From Bradyrhizobium sp. CCH5-F6 (GTDB taxonomy: Bacteria > Pseudomonadota > Alphaproteobacteria > Rhizobiales > Xanthobacteraceae), in NCBI RefSeq assembly GCF_001556045.1, contig NZ_LSIC01000094.1, forward strand, positions 124,001-188,000: a DNA stretch of 64,000 nt, written 5' to 3'. The notes under the pieces are model-generated. The model was not told the DNA's origin. It was given only the letters and a program-made list of their open reading frames with translations, and made no database searches. This document shows positions 27,297 through 36,422 of the stretch, one piece after another. Position 1 is the stretch's first letter. Each line of letters begins with the position of its first letter. The position numbers and the translations under genes were made by a program.

Positions 27297-28043
27297 CTAC
27301 CCGCCCATCTTTGCGACCAGCGCGTCCGATATCTCGAAATTGGCGTAGACCTGCTGGACGTCGTCGTGCTCGTTGAGCAGGTCCATCAGCTTGAGCAGCT
27401 TCTCGCCGGTCTCGTCATCGACGGCGACCGTGTTCTGCGGCTTCCAGATCAGCGCGGCCTTGCGCGGCTCGCCGAACCTGGCTTCCAGCGCCTTGGCGAC
27501 GTCGCGGTAGCCTTCGGTCGAGGCGTAGATCTCGTGGCCGCTCTCGCCCGAGACCACGTCGTCGGCGCCGGCCTCGATCGCGGCGTCCAGCATCGCATCG
27601 TCCGAGGCGACGCTGCGGTCATATTCGATGACGCCGGTGCGGTCGAACATGAAGGAGACCGAGCCGGTTTCGCCGAGATTGCCGCCGGACTTGGTGAAGA
27701 AGGAGCGGATGTCGGACGCGGCGCGGTTGCGGTTGTCGGTCAGCGCTTCGACGATGACGGCGACGCCGCCGGGGCCGTAGCCCTCATAGCGGATCTCGTC
27801 ATAGTTCTCGCCCTCGCTGCCGAGCGCCTTCTTGATGGCGCGCTCGATGTTGTCCTTCGGCATGTTCTCCTGGCGCGCGGCGATCACGGCGGCGCGCAGG
27901 CGCGGGTTCATGGCGGGGTCGGGCGTGCCGAGCTTGGCCGCGACGGTGATTTCCCGCGCCAGCTTGCCGAACAGCTTCGACTTCTGGGCATCCTGCCGCC
28001 CCTTGCGGTGCATGATGTTCTTGAATTGGGAATGTCCGGCCAT
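27297..28043 (-). CDS. YebC/PmpR family DNA-binding regulatory protein
   Basis: A 248-residue YebC protein. The signature N-terminus is [20 protein letters not shown], followed by [20 protein letters not shown] and the [20 protein letters not shown] block; the C-terminal domain ends in [17 protein letters not shown]. YebC proteins bind DNA as regulators, and recent work ties the family to ribosome function at difficult motifs. It is the usual neighbour of ruvC. ATG 28043 matches the invariant family start; upstream in-frame codons are not conserved. Transcription may include ruvCAB downstream, interrupted by the repeat. Confidence 0.95.
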   Translation of the reverse strand: MAGHSQFKNIMHRKGRQDAQKSKLFGKLAREITVAAKLGTPDPAMNPRLRAAVIAARQENMPKDNIERAIKKALGSEGENYDEIRYEGYGPGGVAVIVEALTDNRNRAASDIRSFFTKSGGNLGETGSVSFMFDRTGVIEYDRSVASDDAMLDAAIEAGADDVVSGESGHEIYASTEGYRDVAKALEARFGEPRKAALIWKPQNTVAVDDETGEKLLKLMDLLNEHDDVQQVYANFEISDALVAKMGG

Positions 28044-28268
28044 GCGTGGTCTCTTGAATGGTCTTTTGGGGTCGTTCACCGATGGGGGTGGGAAGCGCGG
28101 CCTTATAGGCCGCCAACCCACCGGAATCAAAGGGCTCCGGTGCCTTGGGGTCGTACCGCGAAGGTAGCTGCCGTAATGGTTCCTGCCTAGATGTCAGGCA
28201 TCGTTAACCATGACTTCATTCCGGCCTGCGAAAATAGCGCCCGACCGTCCCCCCGCAAGAGAGACCCG

Positions 28269-30017
28269 ATGGCGTTCGGATTATTTCGGAAGCGTCTGCC
28301 GGACCAGGCTGAGCCTGCGACAGCCCCGGAGGCTCCGCAGCCGGCGGCCCACTCCGAGCCGGCCGCGGCCGCCGAGGGTGATTCGGCCCGGGAGATCCTG
28401 GAATTGCTGGAACTCGAGCTCGGCGCCATGATCCGCCAGCTCGAGCGCGCCGCCAATTCGGTGGCCGGCGGCGCCGAGGCCACCGCCGCGACGCTTGCCG
28501 CCATTCGCGACCGCACCGATGCCCTGACCGGCCGGACCAACGCGGCGCAGTCGACCGCCTCCACCTTCGCCCATGCCGCCGACAAGTTCACCCAGTCCGC
28601 CCAGGGGATCGGTGCGCAGGTCCGCAATGCCGGCAAGCTCGCCGACGAGGCCAGCGCCGCGGCGCAGGAAGCCCGCGCCAATGTCGATCGCTTGCGCGAG
28701 TCCTCCGCCGCCATCGGCAACGTCGTCAATCTGATCGCACAGATCGCACGGCAGACGACGCTGCTCGCGCTCAACTCGACCATCGAAGCCGCGCGCGCGG
28801 GCGCTGCGGGTAAGGGATTTGCGGTCGTCGCCACCGAGGTCAAGGCCCTCGCGGTGCAGACGCAAGGAGCGACCGAGGAGATCACCCGGAAGATCGACGC
28901 GCTCCAGCGCGATGCCGCCGGCTCCGCGGACGCGGTGCATCGCATCTCGCAGGCGATCGAGGCGATCCGCCCGGTGTTCGAGACCGTCAACGGCGCCGTC
29001 GCCGAGCAGAACGCGACCACCAGCGAAGTCTCGGGCAACGCCGCCAGCGCGTCGGAGTTCATCGTGTCGGTGGGCGAGAGCGCGGCCGAGATCGATGCCG
29101 CGACCAAGGCGGCCGAGACCCATGGCGCGAACGTCGCCAGTGCCGGCAAGGCCGTCACCACTTTTGCGCAGAAGCTGAAATCGCGTTGCGCCGTGCTGCT
29201 CCGCCAGAGCGAGCACGCCGACCGCCGCAAGACCGAGCGGCTGCCCTGCCACCTCAAGTTCGAGACCGCGCGCGGCGTGATGCCGGTCTATGAAGTCGCG
29301 ATGGACGGCGTGCTGATCGGCGGCACGGACGCGAGCCGGCTCGCGCCGCAAGCGATGATCGAAGGCACCCTCGAAGACATCGGCGCCTGCCGCCTTCGCG
29401 TGGTCGAGCAATCCAAGGCCGGCGCCCGCGCGCAATTCGCGGGTCCCAGCGCCGCGCTCAACGAGAAGATCGAGGACAAGCTCTGGTCGATCCATGAGGA
29501 GAGCACGGAGCTGGTCACCCGCGCCATGGAGGCGGGCAATGCGCTGACGAAGATATTCGAGCAGGCGGTTGCGCGCGGCGAAGTCAAGCTGGAGGACCTG
29601 TTCGACACGGACTACGTGGAGATTGCCGGCACCAATCCGCAGCAATACCGCACGAAATATCTCGACTGGGCCGACCGCGCCCTGCCGCCGTTCCAGGAGG
29701 CGTTTCTGGCGAGGGAACCGCGGATGGCGTTCTGCGCCATGGTCGACCGCAACGGCTTCCTGCCGGTGCACAACAAGATCTATTCGCATCCGCAGCGGCC
29801 CGGCGACGTCGCCTGGAACACGGCCAACAGCCGCAATCGGCGGATGTTCAACGATCCGGCGGGGTTGGCTGCCGCGCGCAACCTGCGCTCGTACCTGGTC
29901 CAGAGCTATGCGCGGGACATGGGCAACGGCAACACCGTGATGATGCGCGAGATCGACGTGCCGATCCGCGCGCAGGGCCGGCACTGGGGCGGATTTCGCA
30001 CGGCCTACAAGCTGTAG
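28269..30017 (+). CDS. Cytoplasmic methyl-accepting chemotaxis-like protein with PilZ-like insert
   Basis: A 582-residue soluble receptor; no membrane helix or signal is visible. Residues 1-40 are Pro/Ala-rich. Residues about 42-310 form a long coiled-coil, with the MCP hairpin tip at 159-200: QIARQTTLLALNSTIEAARA then GKGFAVVATEVKALA, close to the CheA/CheW-binding consensus. Residues 317-400 look like a degenerate PilZ domain: ADRRKTERLPCHLKFE contains the RxxxR element, but the following D/NxSxxG motif is altered to VAMDGVLIGG. The C-terminal 170 residues form a Cache/PAS-like sensor ending in RHWGGFRTAYK, shared with the next gene. Start at ATG 28269 with an AGAGAG site. A che gene cluster is not near. 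Confidence 0.88.
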   Translation: MAFGLFRKRLPDQAEPATAPEAPQPAAHSEPAAAAEGDSAREILELLELELGAMIRQLERAANSVAGGAEATAATLAAIRDRTDALTGRTNAAQSTASTFAHAADKFTQSAQGIGAQVRNAGKLADEASAAAQEARANVDRLRESSAAIGNVVNLIAQIARQTTLLALNSTIEAARAGAAGKGFAVVATEVKALAVQTQGATEEITRKIDALQRDAAGSADAVHRISQAIEAIRPVFETVNGAVAEQNATTSEVSGNAASASEFIVSVGESAAEIDAATKAAETHGANVASAGKAVTTFAQKLKSRCAVLLRQSEHADRRKTERLPCHLKFETARGVMPVYEVAMDGVLIGGTDASRLAPQAMIEGTLEDIGACRLRVVEQSKAGARAQFAGPSAALNEKIEDKLWSIHEESTELVTRAMEAGNALTKIFEQAVARGEVKLEDLFDTDYVEIAGTNPQQYRTKYLDWADRALPPFQEAFLAREPRMAFCAMVDRNGFLPVHNKIYSHPQRPGDVAWNTANSRNRRMFNDPAGLAAARNLRSYLVQSYARDMGNGNTVMMREIDVPIRAQGRHWGGFRTAYKL

Positions 30018-30123
30018 TGCACGCTCAGGCAAGACGGCAGGGGCGAATCATCCTCTAAGGTCGAATCTGGAATGGGAATGCCACCGAGCCGGTGAACGGC
30101 TCTGACTGGAGGACTCATCGAAC

Positions 30124-31548
30124 ATGTCCGTCGTACAACTTGCCGTCATGGACACCGGCTCCAACCGCACCCTCGCCGAACGGCTGATCGACCAGCTCGC
30201 CGACCGCATCGGCGGCCTCGGCGTGGAACTCGCCGACATCGCCGGCAACGTCCAGGAGGTCGCAAACCGCGTCGCGAGCCAGTCGGAACGCTTCCACCAC
30301 CTGCAGAAGACGGCCGAGACCATGGTGTCGGCCAACCACGACATCGCCAACGCGTCGCAGGCCGTGCAAACGACGACGTCCGCGGCGGTCGGCGAGATCG
30401 TGCAATCGCGCGGCGCGGTCGATACCGCGGTCAGCCACATCTCCGAGCTGGTCGCGGCCGTGGAGCGGATCGAGGCGCGCCTCAGTGCCGTCGGCTCGGC
30501 ACTGGCGCAGGTGGCAAAGGTATCCGGCTCGATCGAGGCGATCGCGAAGCAGACCAACCTGCTGGCGCTGAACGCAACCATCGAAGCGGCGCGCGCCGGC
30601 AACGCCGGCCGCGGCTTCGCGGTGGTCGCGAGCGAGGTCAAGAACCTCGCGGAAGCCACCCGCCAGGCCACGCACCAGATCTCCGACACCGTGCGCGATC
30701 TCGACGGCCAGATCGAAGGCCTGATCGGCGAGAGCAGCGACGCTTCGCAGCGTGCCAAGACCGCCGGCGAAGGCGCGCAAGCGATCTCCGGCATCATCTC
30801 GCGCGTCCAGCAGGGCTTTGCCTCCGTGGAAGCGGAGATCGGCAGCGTCACGCGCGCGGCGACCTCCAACCTCGGGCATTGCGACACCGTCATCAGCGAG
30901 CTCAACGAGCTCGCCAAGGGCGTCGACCTGTCCTCGCGCGATCTCAAGAACGCCGACGAGCGCGTGGCGAAGCTGCTCGACGCCTCCGAAGGCCTGATCG
31001 CGCTGATCGCCGACAGCGACGTGGAGACGTCGGACACGCCGCTGATCCGCGTGGTGGTCGAGACCGCCAAACGCATCTCCGCCGAGTTCGAGGCTGCGAT
31101 CGAGCGCGGCGAGATCACGCTCGACCAGCTCATGGACGAGACCTACCGGGAGATCCCCGGCACCGATCCACGGCAGTACCTCACCAACTACGTCGACTTC
31201 ACCGATCGCGTGCTGCCCGCGATCCAGGACCCGATCCAGAAATCGGATCCGCGCATCGTCTACTGCGTCGCCTGGGCAAGGAGCGGCTATCTGCCGACCC
31301 ACAATCCGAACTACCGCCTGCCGCAGGGCAAGGACCCGGTCTGGAACAACGCCAATTGCCGCAACCGCCGCCTGTTCACCGACCGCACGGTGAAGAAGGT
31401 CGCAGGCAGCACGAAGCCGTTCCTGCTGCAGACCTACCGCCGCGACATGGGCGGCGGGCAGTTCGTGCTGATGAAGGATCTGTCCTCGCCGATCGTCATC
31501 CGCGGCAAGCATTGGGGCGCCTTCCGGATGGGCTTTCGGCAGGGCTGA
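30124..31548 (+). CDS. Cytoplasmic methyl-accepting chemotaxis-like protein
   Basis: A 474-residue soluble receptor, paralogue of the upstream gene (106-base gap, same strand). The coiled-coil signalling region spans residues 15-290, with the tip at 138-180: [20 protein letters not shown] and [15 protein letters not shown], a near-canonical MCP motif. From residue 300 a C-terminal sensor domain follows: [20 protein letters not shown], then [28 protein letters not shown] and [11 protein letters not shown]. This last block is homologous to that of the preceding protein, but the PilZ-like insert is absent. GGAGGA lies 10 bases before ATG 30124. It would couple a cytoplasmic or membrane-proximal stimulus to CheA. 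Confidence 0.9.
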   Translation: MSVVQLAVMDTGSNRTLAERLIDQLADRIGGLGVELADIAGNVQEVANRVASQSERFHHLQKTAETMVSANHDIANASQAVQTTTSAAVGEIVQSRGAVDTAVSHISELVAAVERIEARLSAVGSALAQVAKVSGSIEAIAKQTNLLALNATIEAARAGNAGRGFAVVASEVKNLAEATRQATHQISDTVRDLDGQIEGLIGESSDASQRAKTAGEGAQAISGIISRVQQGFASVEAEIGSVTRAATSNLGHCDTVISELNELAKGVDLSSRDLKNADERVAKLLDASEGLIALIADSDVETSDTPLIRVVVETAKRISAEFEAAIERGEITLDQLMDETYREIPGTDPRQYLTNYVDFTDRVLPAIQDPIQKSDPRIVYCVAWARSGYLPTHNPNYRLPQGKDPVWNNANCRNRRLFTDRTVKKVAGSTKPFLLQTYRRDMGGGQFVLMKDLSSPIVIRGKHWGAFRMGFRQG

Positions 31549-31589
31549 CGGCCGTTGCGCGACCGCGCTCCGGCCTCGCCAAAACAAAA

Positions 31590-31745
31590 AGTTCGAAAAC
31601 AACCCCATGCACAGTAGGCGGGGTCAATGGAATCAACGGCTTGCGATGGCGCCAACGACTCGCATTGGGACGTCAGCGAAGCGGTTTGATTTGTCGGGCA
31701 AAACAGGGGTAGATTGCCATTATTCCGAAATTGTGAGAGGCGTGC
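31590..31745. repeat. Possible dispersed intergenic element upstream of the aldolase-like gene
   Basis: The 319-base gap 31549-31867 contains no gene. Its middle holds the phrases AAAGTTCGAAAACAACCCC, ATGCACAGTAG and TTGTCGGGCAAAACAGG, which I recall as recurring in Bradyrhizobium intergenic DNA. Only one copy is present in this window, so the claim rests on memory. The rest of the gap shows no recognisable promoter or terminator. Confidence 0.35.
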
Positions 31746-31867
31746 GGTTCTCCCCCGCCGCCTGCCGAGCACCAAAAGCCGCCTGCACTGGTGCGGCGGC
31801 CGATGTTGCCCTAGACATGCCGCCGCGCATTCGGGGCGCGAACCCGAACACAATCAGATGGTTTTCG

Positions 31868-33004
31868 ATGTCCTGTCCACCCGCCCAAATCGGCGCGCCG
31901 TTTTCCGAGATCGATACACCGGCGCTGATCATCGACCTCGACGCCTTCGAGCGCAATCTCGACACGATGGCGGCACAGGTCGGCAAGCTCGGCGTTCGCT
32001 TGCGTCCGCACGCAAAGACCCACAAATCACCGATCATTGCGGCCAAGCAGATCGCGCGCGGCGCGGTCGGCATGTGCTGCCAGAAGGTCGCCGAGGCCGA
32101 GGTCCTGGTGGCGGGCGGCGTGAGCGACGTGCTCGTCAGTAACGAGGTGGTAGGCGTGCGGAAGCTGGAACGGCTCGCCGCGCTGGCGCGCCATGCCCGC
32201 ATCAGCGTGTGCGTCGACGATGCAATCGTTGTCGAGCAACTGGCGCACGCCGCGGAGCGGGCGGGATCGCACATCGAAGTCCTGGTCGAAATCGACGTCG
32301 GTGCCGGTCGCTGCGGCGTCAGGCCGGGGCCGGCGGCAGCCACCCTGGCGCGGCAGGTGGCGGGCTCGCGCTTCCTGTCGTTCGGCGGCTTGCAGGCCTA
32401 TCACGGCGCCGCCCAGCATTTGCGCACGCCGGAGGAGCGGCACGCGGCCATCGCCGCTGCCGCGAACGCCACCGCGGAGACACTGCGCGTCCTCGAGGAA
32501 GCAGGCTTTCAATGCCGTACCGTTGGCGGTGCGGGCACCGGGACGTTCGAGCTCGAAGGCGCGAGCAGCATCTGGAACGAATTGCAGGCGGGCTCCTATA
32601 TCTTCATGGACGCCGACTACGCCAAAAACGTCGCCGATGGCGCGCGCAACGCCAATCCGTTCGAGCATGCGCTGTTCGTGATCGCGACCGTGATGAGCAC
32701 CGGCGCAGGCGAACGCGTGGTCATCGATGCCGGCCACAAGGCCCTGTCGAACGACAGCGGATTTCCGGTCGTGCTCGGCCGGCCCGATTTGCGCTATCAC
32801 CGGCCCTCCGACGAGCACGGCCTGCTCGACTATGGCAGCGCGTCGTCACGGCTGACGATCGGCGACAGGGTGACGCTGATCCCCGGCCATTGCGACCCGA
32901 CCGTCAATCTCTACGACTGGTATGTCGGCGTGCGCGGCTTCAACACGCCGGATGCCCGCGTGGAGGCACTTTGGCCCGTCGCGGCGCGGGGCGCGGTCAC
33001 TTGA
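31868..33004 (+). CDS. D-threonine-aldolase-like PLP enzyme (DSD1/alanine racemase fold)
   Basis: A 378-residue fold-type III PLP enzyme. The PLP lysine lies in LRPHAKTHKSP (PHxKTHK motif), with IDTPALIIDLDAFERNLDTM preceding. The metal site of DTA/D-serine dehydratase enzymes is indicated by IPGHCDPTVNLYDWYVG (H-x-C near the C-terminus), and GGLQAYHGAAQH fits too. It should cleave or dehydrate D-3-hydroxyamino acids (D-threonine, D-3-hydroxyaspartate or D-serine). The ATG at 31868 (MSCPPAQIGAPFSEIDTP) has no strong SD; the frame continues upstream without conserved residues. It fits with the D-amino-acid theme of the left part of the window. It ends 10 bases before the convergent AlbA_2 gene. 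Confidence 0.9.
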   Translation: MSCPPAQIGAPFSEIDTPALIIDLDAFERNLDTMAAQVGKLGVRLRPHAKTHKSPIIAAKQIARGAVGMCCQKVAEAEVLVAGGVSDVLVSNEVVGVRKLERLAALARHARISVCVDDAIVVEQLAHAAERAGSHIEVLVEIDVGAGRCGVRPGPAAATLARQVAGSRFLSFGGLQAYHGAAQHLRTPEERHAAIAAAANATAETLRVLEEAGFQCRTVGGAGTGTFELEGASSIWNELQAGSYIFMDADYAKNVADGARNANPFEHALFVIATVMSTGAGERVVIDAGHKALSNDSGFPVVLGRPDLRYHRPSDEHGLLDYGSASSRLTIGDRVTLIPGHCDPTVNLYDWYVGVRGFNTPDARVEALWPVAARGAVT

Positions 33005-33014
33005 CAGTCTCACT

Positions 33015-34406
33015 CTACAAGCGGCGCTCAAGAAGCTTTTTGACCAAGCTCTCGGTGGTAATGATGGGCACAGTTGCGCCATCAAAAGCAGCAAACAGTC
33101 GCTTGGTCGCGTCGTCGACAAATTGGGGAAGAGCTGAAAGCGGTGTCTCAAGTGGCAATTGAACGCACGTTTCGACGATATCATCATGCGCTTTGCCGCC
33201 ATCCCGCAAGATGTATTGTTGGTTCGCCCAATTGGTCAGCGATCTTCCTGATAGCTGGTGCCACCGGAAGGCAAAACCAAGAGTCGTTTTCTCCGGCTCG
33301 CAGCCCAAAGCTCTGGACAGCGCAATGCCGACCGCCATTGCCTCTGCCACTCGCAAGATCATTAGCGTCGGATCGAGCACGTGACCGGGCCGAATTCGAG
33401 CAGGTACACCGTCATCTTGAAGAAGCCTGTGGAGAAAGAACTCACCTTTAGGATCAAGACGGGAAAAATCGATGTGATCCGAGAACTCCGGTGATGCGGA
33501 CACAACGAGGTATTCGAATGCGCCCTCTCGCACTTTCGTGCGATTTTCTGCGTCGGACATCGTTCTAGCGTCCATCCAGACAGGCCACCCAGTATATCGA
33601 GGATTGCTGACTGCCAAGCGATCTAGCAACTCCTGATTGGCGATAGCGTTTTGCCGGGGTGGGTCAACGACGAGGGCAACACTCCAAAAGGCGCGCCCGA
33701 CGAGTGGCTTCTGCTCGGCAGAAAGCTTCCGATTGTCGATGCGCTCTTTGTATCGGCTCTCACCAGCATCTATGACGCCCAATGCTCTATCGCAGAGCGT
33801 TGGCGCCTGTGACTGGCTCGTCGAAAGCTTCAACAATGAACTTAAATCAAGCCCGGGCAAATGGCGGCGAATGAACCGCCCTACGTCCGCCTCTCGATTA
33901 TCAAAGCAAATCTCAACTATTTCTGCCCAATCGCGTGCTAGCGCCTCAGAGGTGCTGACAGTGCCGTTCGACGAAAGAGACCGGAAATAGACGGCATTGT
34001 TTCTTATCAGAGTTTGCGAACCGTCTTTGAGCTCGCGTTTAGCTGCGACAGGCACTTTGACGCCAGATGGCACTGATATCACTGGGTACAATACCCCGTC
34101 GCGTTCGCTCCAAGTTACAGCAATCTCAAATGGCTCAGAGGCGTATTTTGAGATGATCCCCTGGATGACATCTACATGGAAAATCGCGTCGGCGTTCGCC
34201 GGTCGCTTAGCTGCATCTGGCATCAAGGTCTTGTCGTCGAAGCCGATAACAAAAAAGCCCCCATTGCGATTGCGGAGAGCCATCGCTCCCTTAGCGATTT
34301 TTGCAATGCCTGCTGGCTGCGTCGGATCGATCCAAGTCTTGATCTCCACCGTTAAGCTCTCAGAGGGGGATGCGACTATTGCATCTACCACCGACTTCTC
34401 TGCCAT
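33015..34406 (-). CDS. AlbA_2 (Schlafen-like) domain protein of lower GC
   Basis: A 463-residue protein with an N-terminal AlbA_2/Schlafen-type domain (about residues 10-145): ESLTVEIKTWID carries the E-x-K element, followed by IAKIAKGAMALRNRNGGFFV and IGFDD, the pattern A-x-x-N-x-x-GG-x-x-x-IG-x-DD. The remaining 300 residues (PLVGRAFWSVALVVDPPRQN, FSRLDPKGEFFLHRLLQDD) match no family I recognise. The surrounding DNA is visibly less GC-rich than neighbouring genes: line 33721-33780 has 32 G/C in 60, against well over 40 in typical lines. This suggests recent acquisition. AlbA_2 domains occur in putative nucleic-acid-binding, nuclease and regulatory proteins, some near defence genes. No partner gene is adjacent, so function is open. 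ATG 34406 gives MAEKSVVDAIVAS. Confidence 0.78.
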   Translation of the reverse strand: MAEKSVVDAIVASPSESLTVEIKTWIDPTQPAGIAKIAKGAMALRNRNGGFFVIGFDDKTLMPDAAKRPANADAIFHVDVIQGIISKYASEPFEIAVTWSERDGVLYPVISVPSGVKVPVAAKRELKDGSQTLIRNNAVYFRSLSSNGTVSTSEALARDWAEIVEICFDNREADVGRFIRRHLPGLDLSSLLKLSTSQSQAPTLCDRALGVIDAGESRYKERIDNRKLSAEQKPLVGRAFWSVALVVDPPRQNAIANQELLDRLAVSNPRYTGWPVWMDARTMSDAENRTKVREGAFEYLVVSASPEFSDHIDFSRLDPKGEFFLHRLLQDDGVPARIRPGHVLDPTLMILRVAEAMAVGIALSRALGCEPEKTTLGFAFRWHQLSGRSLTNWANQQYILRDGGKAHDDIVETCVQLPLETPLSALPQFVDDATKRLFAAFDGATVPIITTESLVKKLLERRL

Positions 34407-34592
34407 GTAGATTTCCGTCCTCTGGCCCCGAGTGCGCCATCGCCTGCTCGAAATGGTAGCATTCAAGCGCAGCACTTCCACTCGCGCAAGGTGCACCATC
34501 ACTTTGGCACATCTACGATGGCTGCGGATCGAGCGCCGCACCACCCGTTTCGGTACGGGCACCGCACGCTATCGATAGATCAGGCGGTATGG

Positions 34593-34612
34593 GTCCCGGC
34601 TTTCGCCGGGAC
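34593..34612. repeat. Short palindromic repeat fragment (GTCCCGGCTTTCGCCGGGAC)
   Basis: A 20-base near-perfect hairpin flanked by TATGG and GACACC, a half-copy of the dispersed intergenic palindromes of rhizobia. It sits between the AlbA_2 gene start and the ymdB end. Rest of the 232-base gap (34407-34638) shows nothing else. Confidence 0.6.
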
Positions 34613-34638
34613 GACACCGGGTGATTTGGCTTCGCGTT

Positions 34639-35463
34639 TCAGCTCAACCAGAATTTCGGCGTCGCCGGCTCCAGCCTTCCACCCATGCGCACCGGCGCAA
34701 TCTTCAGCGCGAGCCCCGTCGCATCGTCCGTCTCTACCGCGACGCCGCTGAGCGTTGCCGCGCCCGCGGCCGGCTCGAAGCGGGCTGACGGAATGCCGGA
34801 CGTGAACCGGCGCAGTGGCTCTTCCTTCTGCATGCCGATGATGGAATCGTAATCGCCGGTCATGCCGGCATCGGTCATGTAGGCGGTGCCGCCTGCGAGG
34901 ATCTGGTGGTCGGCGGTCGGCACATGGGTGTGCGTGCCGACGACGAGGCTGGCGCGGCCGTCGCAGAAGAAGCCGATACCCTGCTTCTCGCTGCTCGCCT
35001 CGCAATGAAAATCGACGACGATGGCGTCGGCGGCAACGCCGAGCGGACAGGCGCCGAGCTCGCGCTCGAGCGCTGCAAAGGGATCGTCGAACGGGGTCAT
35101 GAAGACGCGGCCCAGGGCGTTGACGACGAGGGCGTGCCTGCCGTTCTTGGTCTCGACCAGAGCGGCGCCGCGGCCGGGCGTGCCGCGCGGATAGTTCGCG
35201 GGACGCACCAGGCGCTCGGCGCGCTCGATGAAGACGAGGGCCTCGCGCTGGTCCCAGGAATGATTGCCGAGCGTCACCGCGTCGGCGCCGGCGTCGAGGA
35301 ATTCCTGATAGATCGCTTCGGTGATGCCGAACCCGCCGGCGGAATTCTCGCCGTTGACGACGACGAGATCGAGGGACCAATCCTTGACCATGCCGGGCAG
35401 ATATTCGGCGATTGCCGTGCGCCCGCTACGGCCGACGACGTCACCCACGAAGAGAATGCGCAA
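34639..35463 (-). CDS. YmdB-type metallophosphoesterase (TIGR00282 family)
   Basis: A 274-residue phosphodiesterase of the YmdB family, which hydrolyses 2',3'-cyclic nucleotides or similar in characterised members. The motifs are FVGDVVGRSGRTAI (D), VVNGENSAGGFGI (NGEN), TLGNHSWDQREAL (GNH), VDFHCEASSEKQ (FHAE equivalent), VVGTHTHVPTAD (GTHTHVxTAD) and TDAGMTGDYDSIIG. The start is TTG at 35463, with GGAG 8 bases upstream. It overlaps the end of the fau gene by 23 bases on the same strand, so the pair is tightly linked, an arrangement common in alphaproteobacteria. Confidence 0.93.
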   Translation of the reverse strand: MRILFVGDVVGRSGRTAIAEYLPGMVKDWSLDLVVVNGENSAGGFGITEAIYQEFLDAGADAVTLGNHSWDQREALVFIERAERLVRPANYPRGTPGRGAALVETKNGRHALVVNALGRVFMTPFDDPFAALERELGACPLGVAADAIVVDFHCEASSEKQGIGFFCDGRASLVVGTHTHVPTADHQILAGGTAYMTDAGMTGDYDSIIGMQKEEPLRRFTSGIPSARFEPAAGAATLSGVAVETDDATGLALKIAPVRMGGRLEPATPKFWLS

Positions 35464-36037
35464 CTTCAGAACTCCGGAAATCGAACACGTCCGATTCCGT
35501 TAGCACATAATCCAGCGCCACGTCGTGGGCTAGTGCCGGAACGGCCTCGATCTCTTGCGCTGCAAAAGCAAGCCCGATGCCGAGGATATTCTTGGTCTTG
35601 CGCAGATGCGCGAAGGTGAAATCGTAATGCCCCGCACCATAGCCGATGCGATGGCCGAGACGATCGAAGGCGGCCAGCGGCGTCAGCATGATGTCCGGGA
35701 TCACTTCGGCGGCCGCCGGCGACGGCTCGGGAATGCCGAGCGGGCCGAGCATCAAGCGGTCGCTCGGATGGAAGATGCGGAAGACCAGCGACTGGCCGCG
35801 CGCGGTGACGCAAGGCAGCGCCAGCTTTGCGCCCTGCTCGGCGAGCCGCTTCATCAGCGGCAGCGGATCGATCTCGCTGCGGATCGGCGAGTAGCCGGAG
35901 ACGATGCTGCCGGGCATGAGCTCGAACGGCAGCCCGCGCTTGGCGAGCTTGGCAGCGGCGGCAGCGCGTTTCTTGTCGCTCAGCGCGTCGCGCCTGGCGA
36001 GGGCTTTGGCACGAAGCTCGGCTTTGGAGTTGGGCAT
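35441..36037 (-). CDS. 5-formyltetrahydrofolate cyclo-ligase
   Basis: A 198-residue enzyme (FAU1/YgfA/MTHFS family) that converts 5-formyl-THF and ATP to 5,10-methenyl-THF. The N-terminus MPNSKAELRAKALARRDAL has the SKAELR-type start and basic residues; IVSGYSPIRSEIDPLPL, GIPEPSP and the ATP-binding LGHRIGYGAGHYDFTF (GYGxGYYD equivalent) follow. The last motif has GHYD instead of GYYD. Located downstream of the 6S RNA candidate, as in many proteobacteria where ssrS and the cyclo-ligase gene are adjacent. Its end overlaps the TTG start of ymdB. Confidence 0.95.
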   Translation of the reverse strand: MPNSKAELRAKALARRDALSDKKRAAAAAKLAKRGLPFELMPGSIVSGYSPIRSEIDPLPLMKRLAEQGAKLALPCVTARGQSLVFRIFHPSDRLMLGPLGIPEPSPAAAEVIPDIMLTPLAAFDRLGHRIGYGAGHYDFTFAHLRKTKNILGIGLAFAAQEIEAVPALAHDVALDYVLTESDVFDFRSSEVAHSLRG

Positions 36038-36051
36038 GCTTCGGTCCCCAC

Positions 36052-36152
36052 GTCATCACCCGCGAATGCGGGTGATCCAGTATTCCAGAGGCGGTGGTGA
36101 TTCACACAAAGGCCGCGGCGTACTGGATTCCCCGCTTTCGCGGGGAATGACA
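36052..36152. repeat. Dispersed palindromic repeat, inverted pair
   Basis: Left arm CGTCATCACCCGCGAATGCGGGTGATCCAGTATTCC, right arm CGTACTGGATTCCCCGCTTTCGCGGGGAATGAC. The two arms are inverted relative to each other, as in the copy at 27170-27269 in the yebC-ruvC gap. It separates the 6S RNA region and the cyclo-ligase gene. Confidence 0.75.
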
Positions 36153-36192
36153 CCTACTGAATTGGCCGCAGTCGTTTCGACAGGCACAACCA

Positions 36193-36372
36193 AGCAAACA
36201 AAAGTGCGAAGCCGCGTACGCCGTTGAAGCACTCGATCCCGGAGTTCCCTACGAAAGTAGGTGGGCACCATATGTCCGGGCCCACGGGCCCGGCCAGGGA
36301 CAGTTCCCTAAAGGATCGATAAGGCCCCGGGGATATATGGCTCCTGACGCACGTCGCAGCCTCGCCCAGGCA
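36193..36372 (-). ncRNA. ssrS: 6S RNA (ssrS) candidate
   Basis: Between zapA and the cyclo-ligase gene, the classic ssrS position. On the minus strand the segment folds as a long rod: an 11-pair basal stem (36355-36365 with 36206-36216, allowing G-U), a second stem with UCGAUCC/GGAUCGA, an open purine-rich centre (TTTAGGGAACTGTCCCTGG opposite CTTTCGTAGGGAACTCC) and a GC-rich apical hairpin GGGCCC-GTG-GGGCCC type. This stem-bubble-stem form and the size of about 180 nt match 6S RNA, which mimics an open promoter and sequesters sigma-70 RNA polymerase. Ends are approximate; no covariance model was run. Confidence 0.75.
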
Positions 36373-36422
36373 ATGTAACAACGATACTGACGAATCGCCA
36401 GTGGCGCGAATACGCTCGCGGC

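Noticed and set aside
28269..31548. Complete chemotaxis (che) gene cluster
   Set aside because: No CheA, CheW, CheB, CheR or CheY gene flanks the two receptor-like genes.
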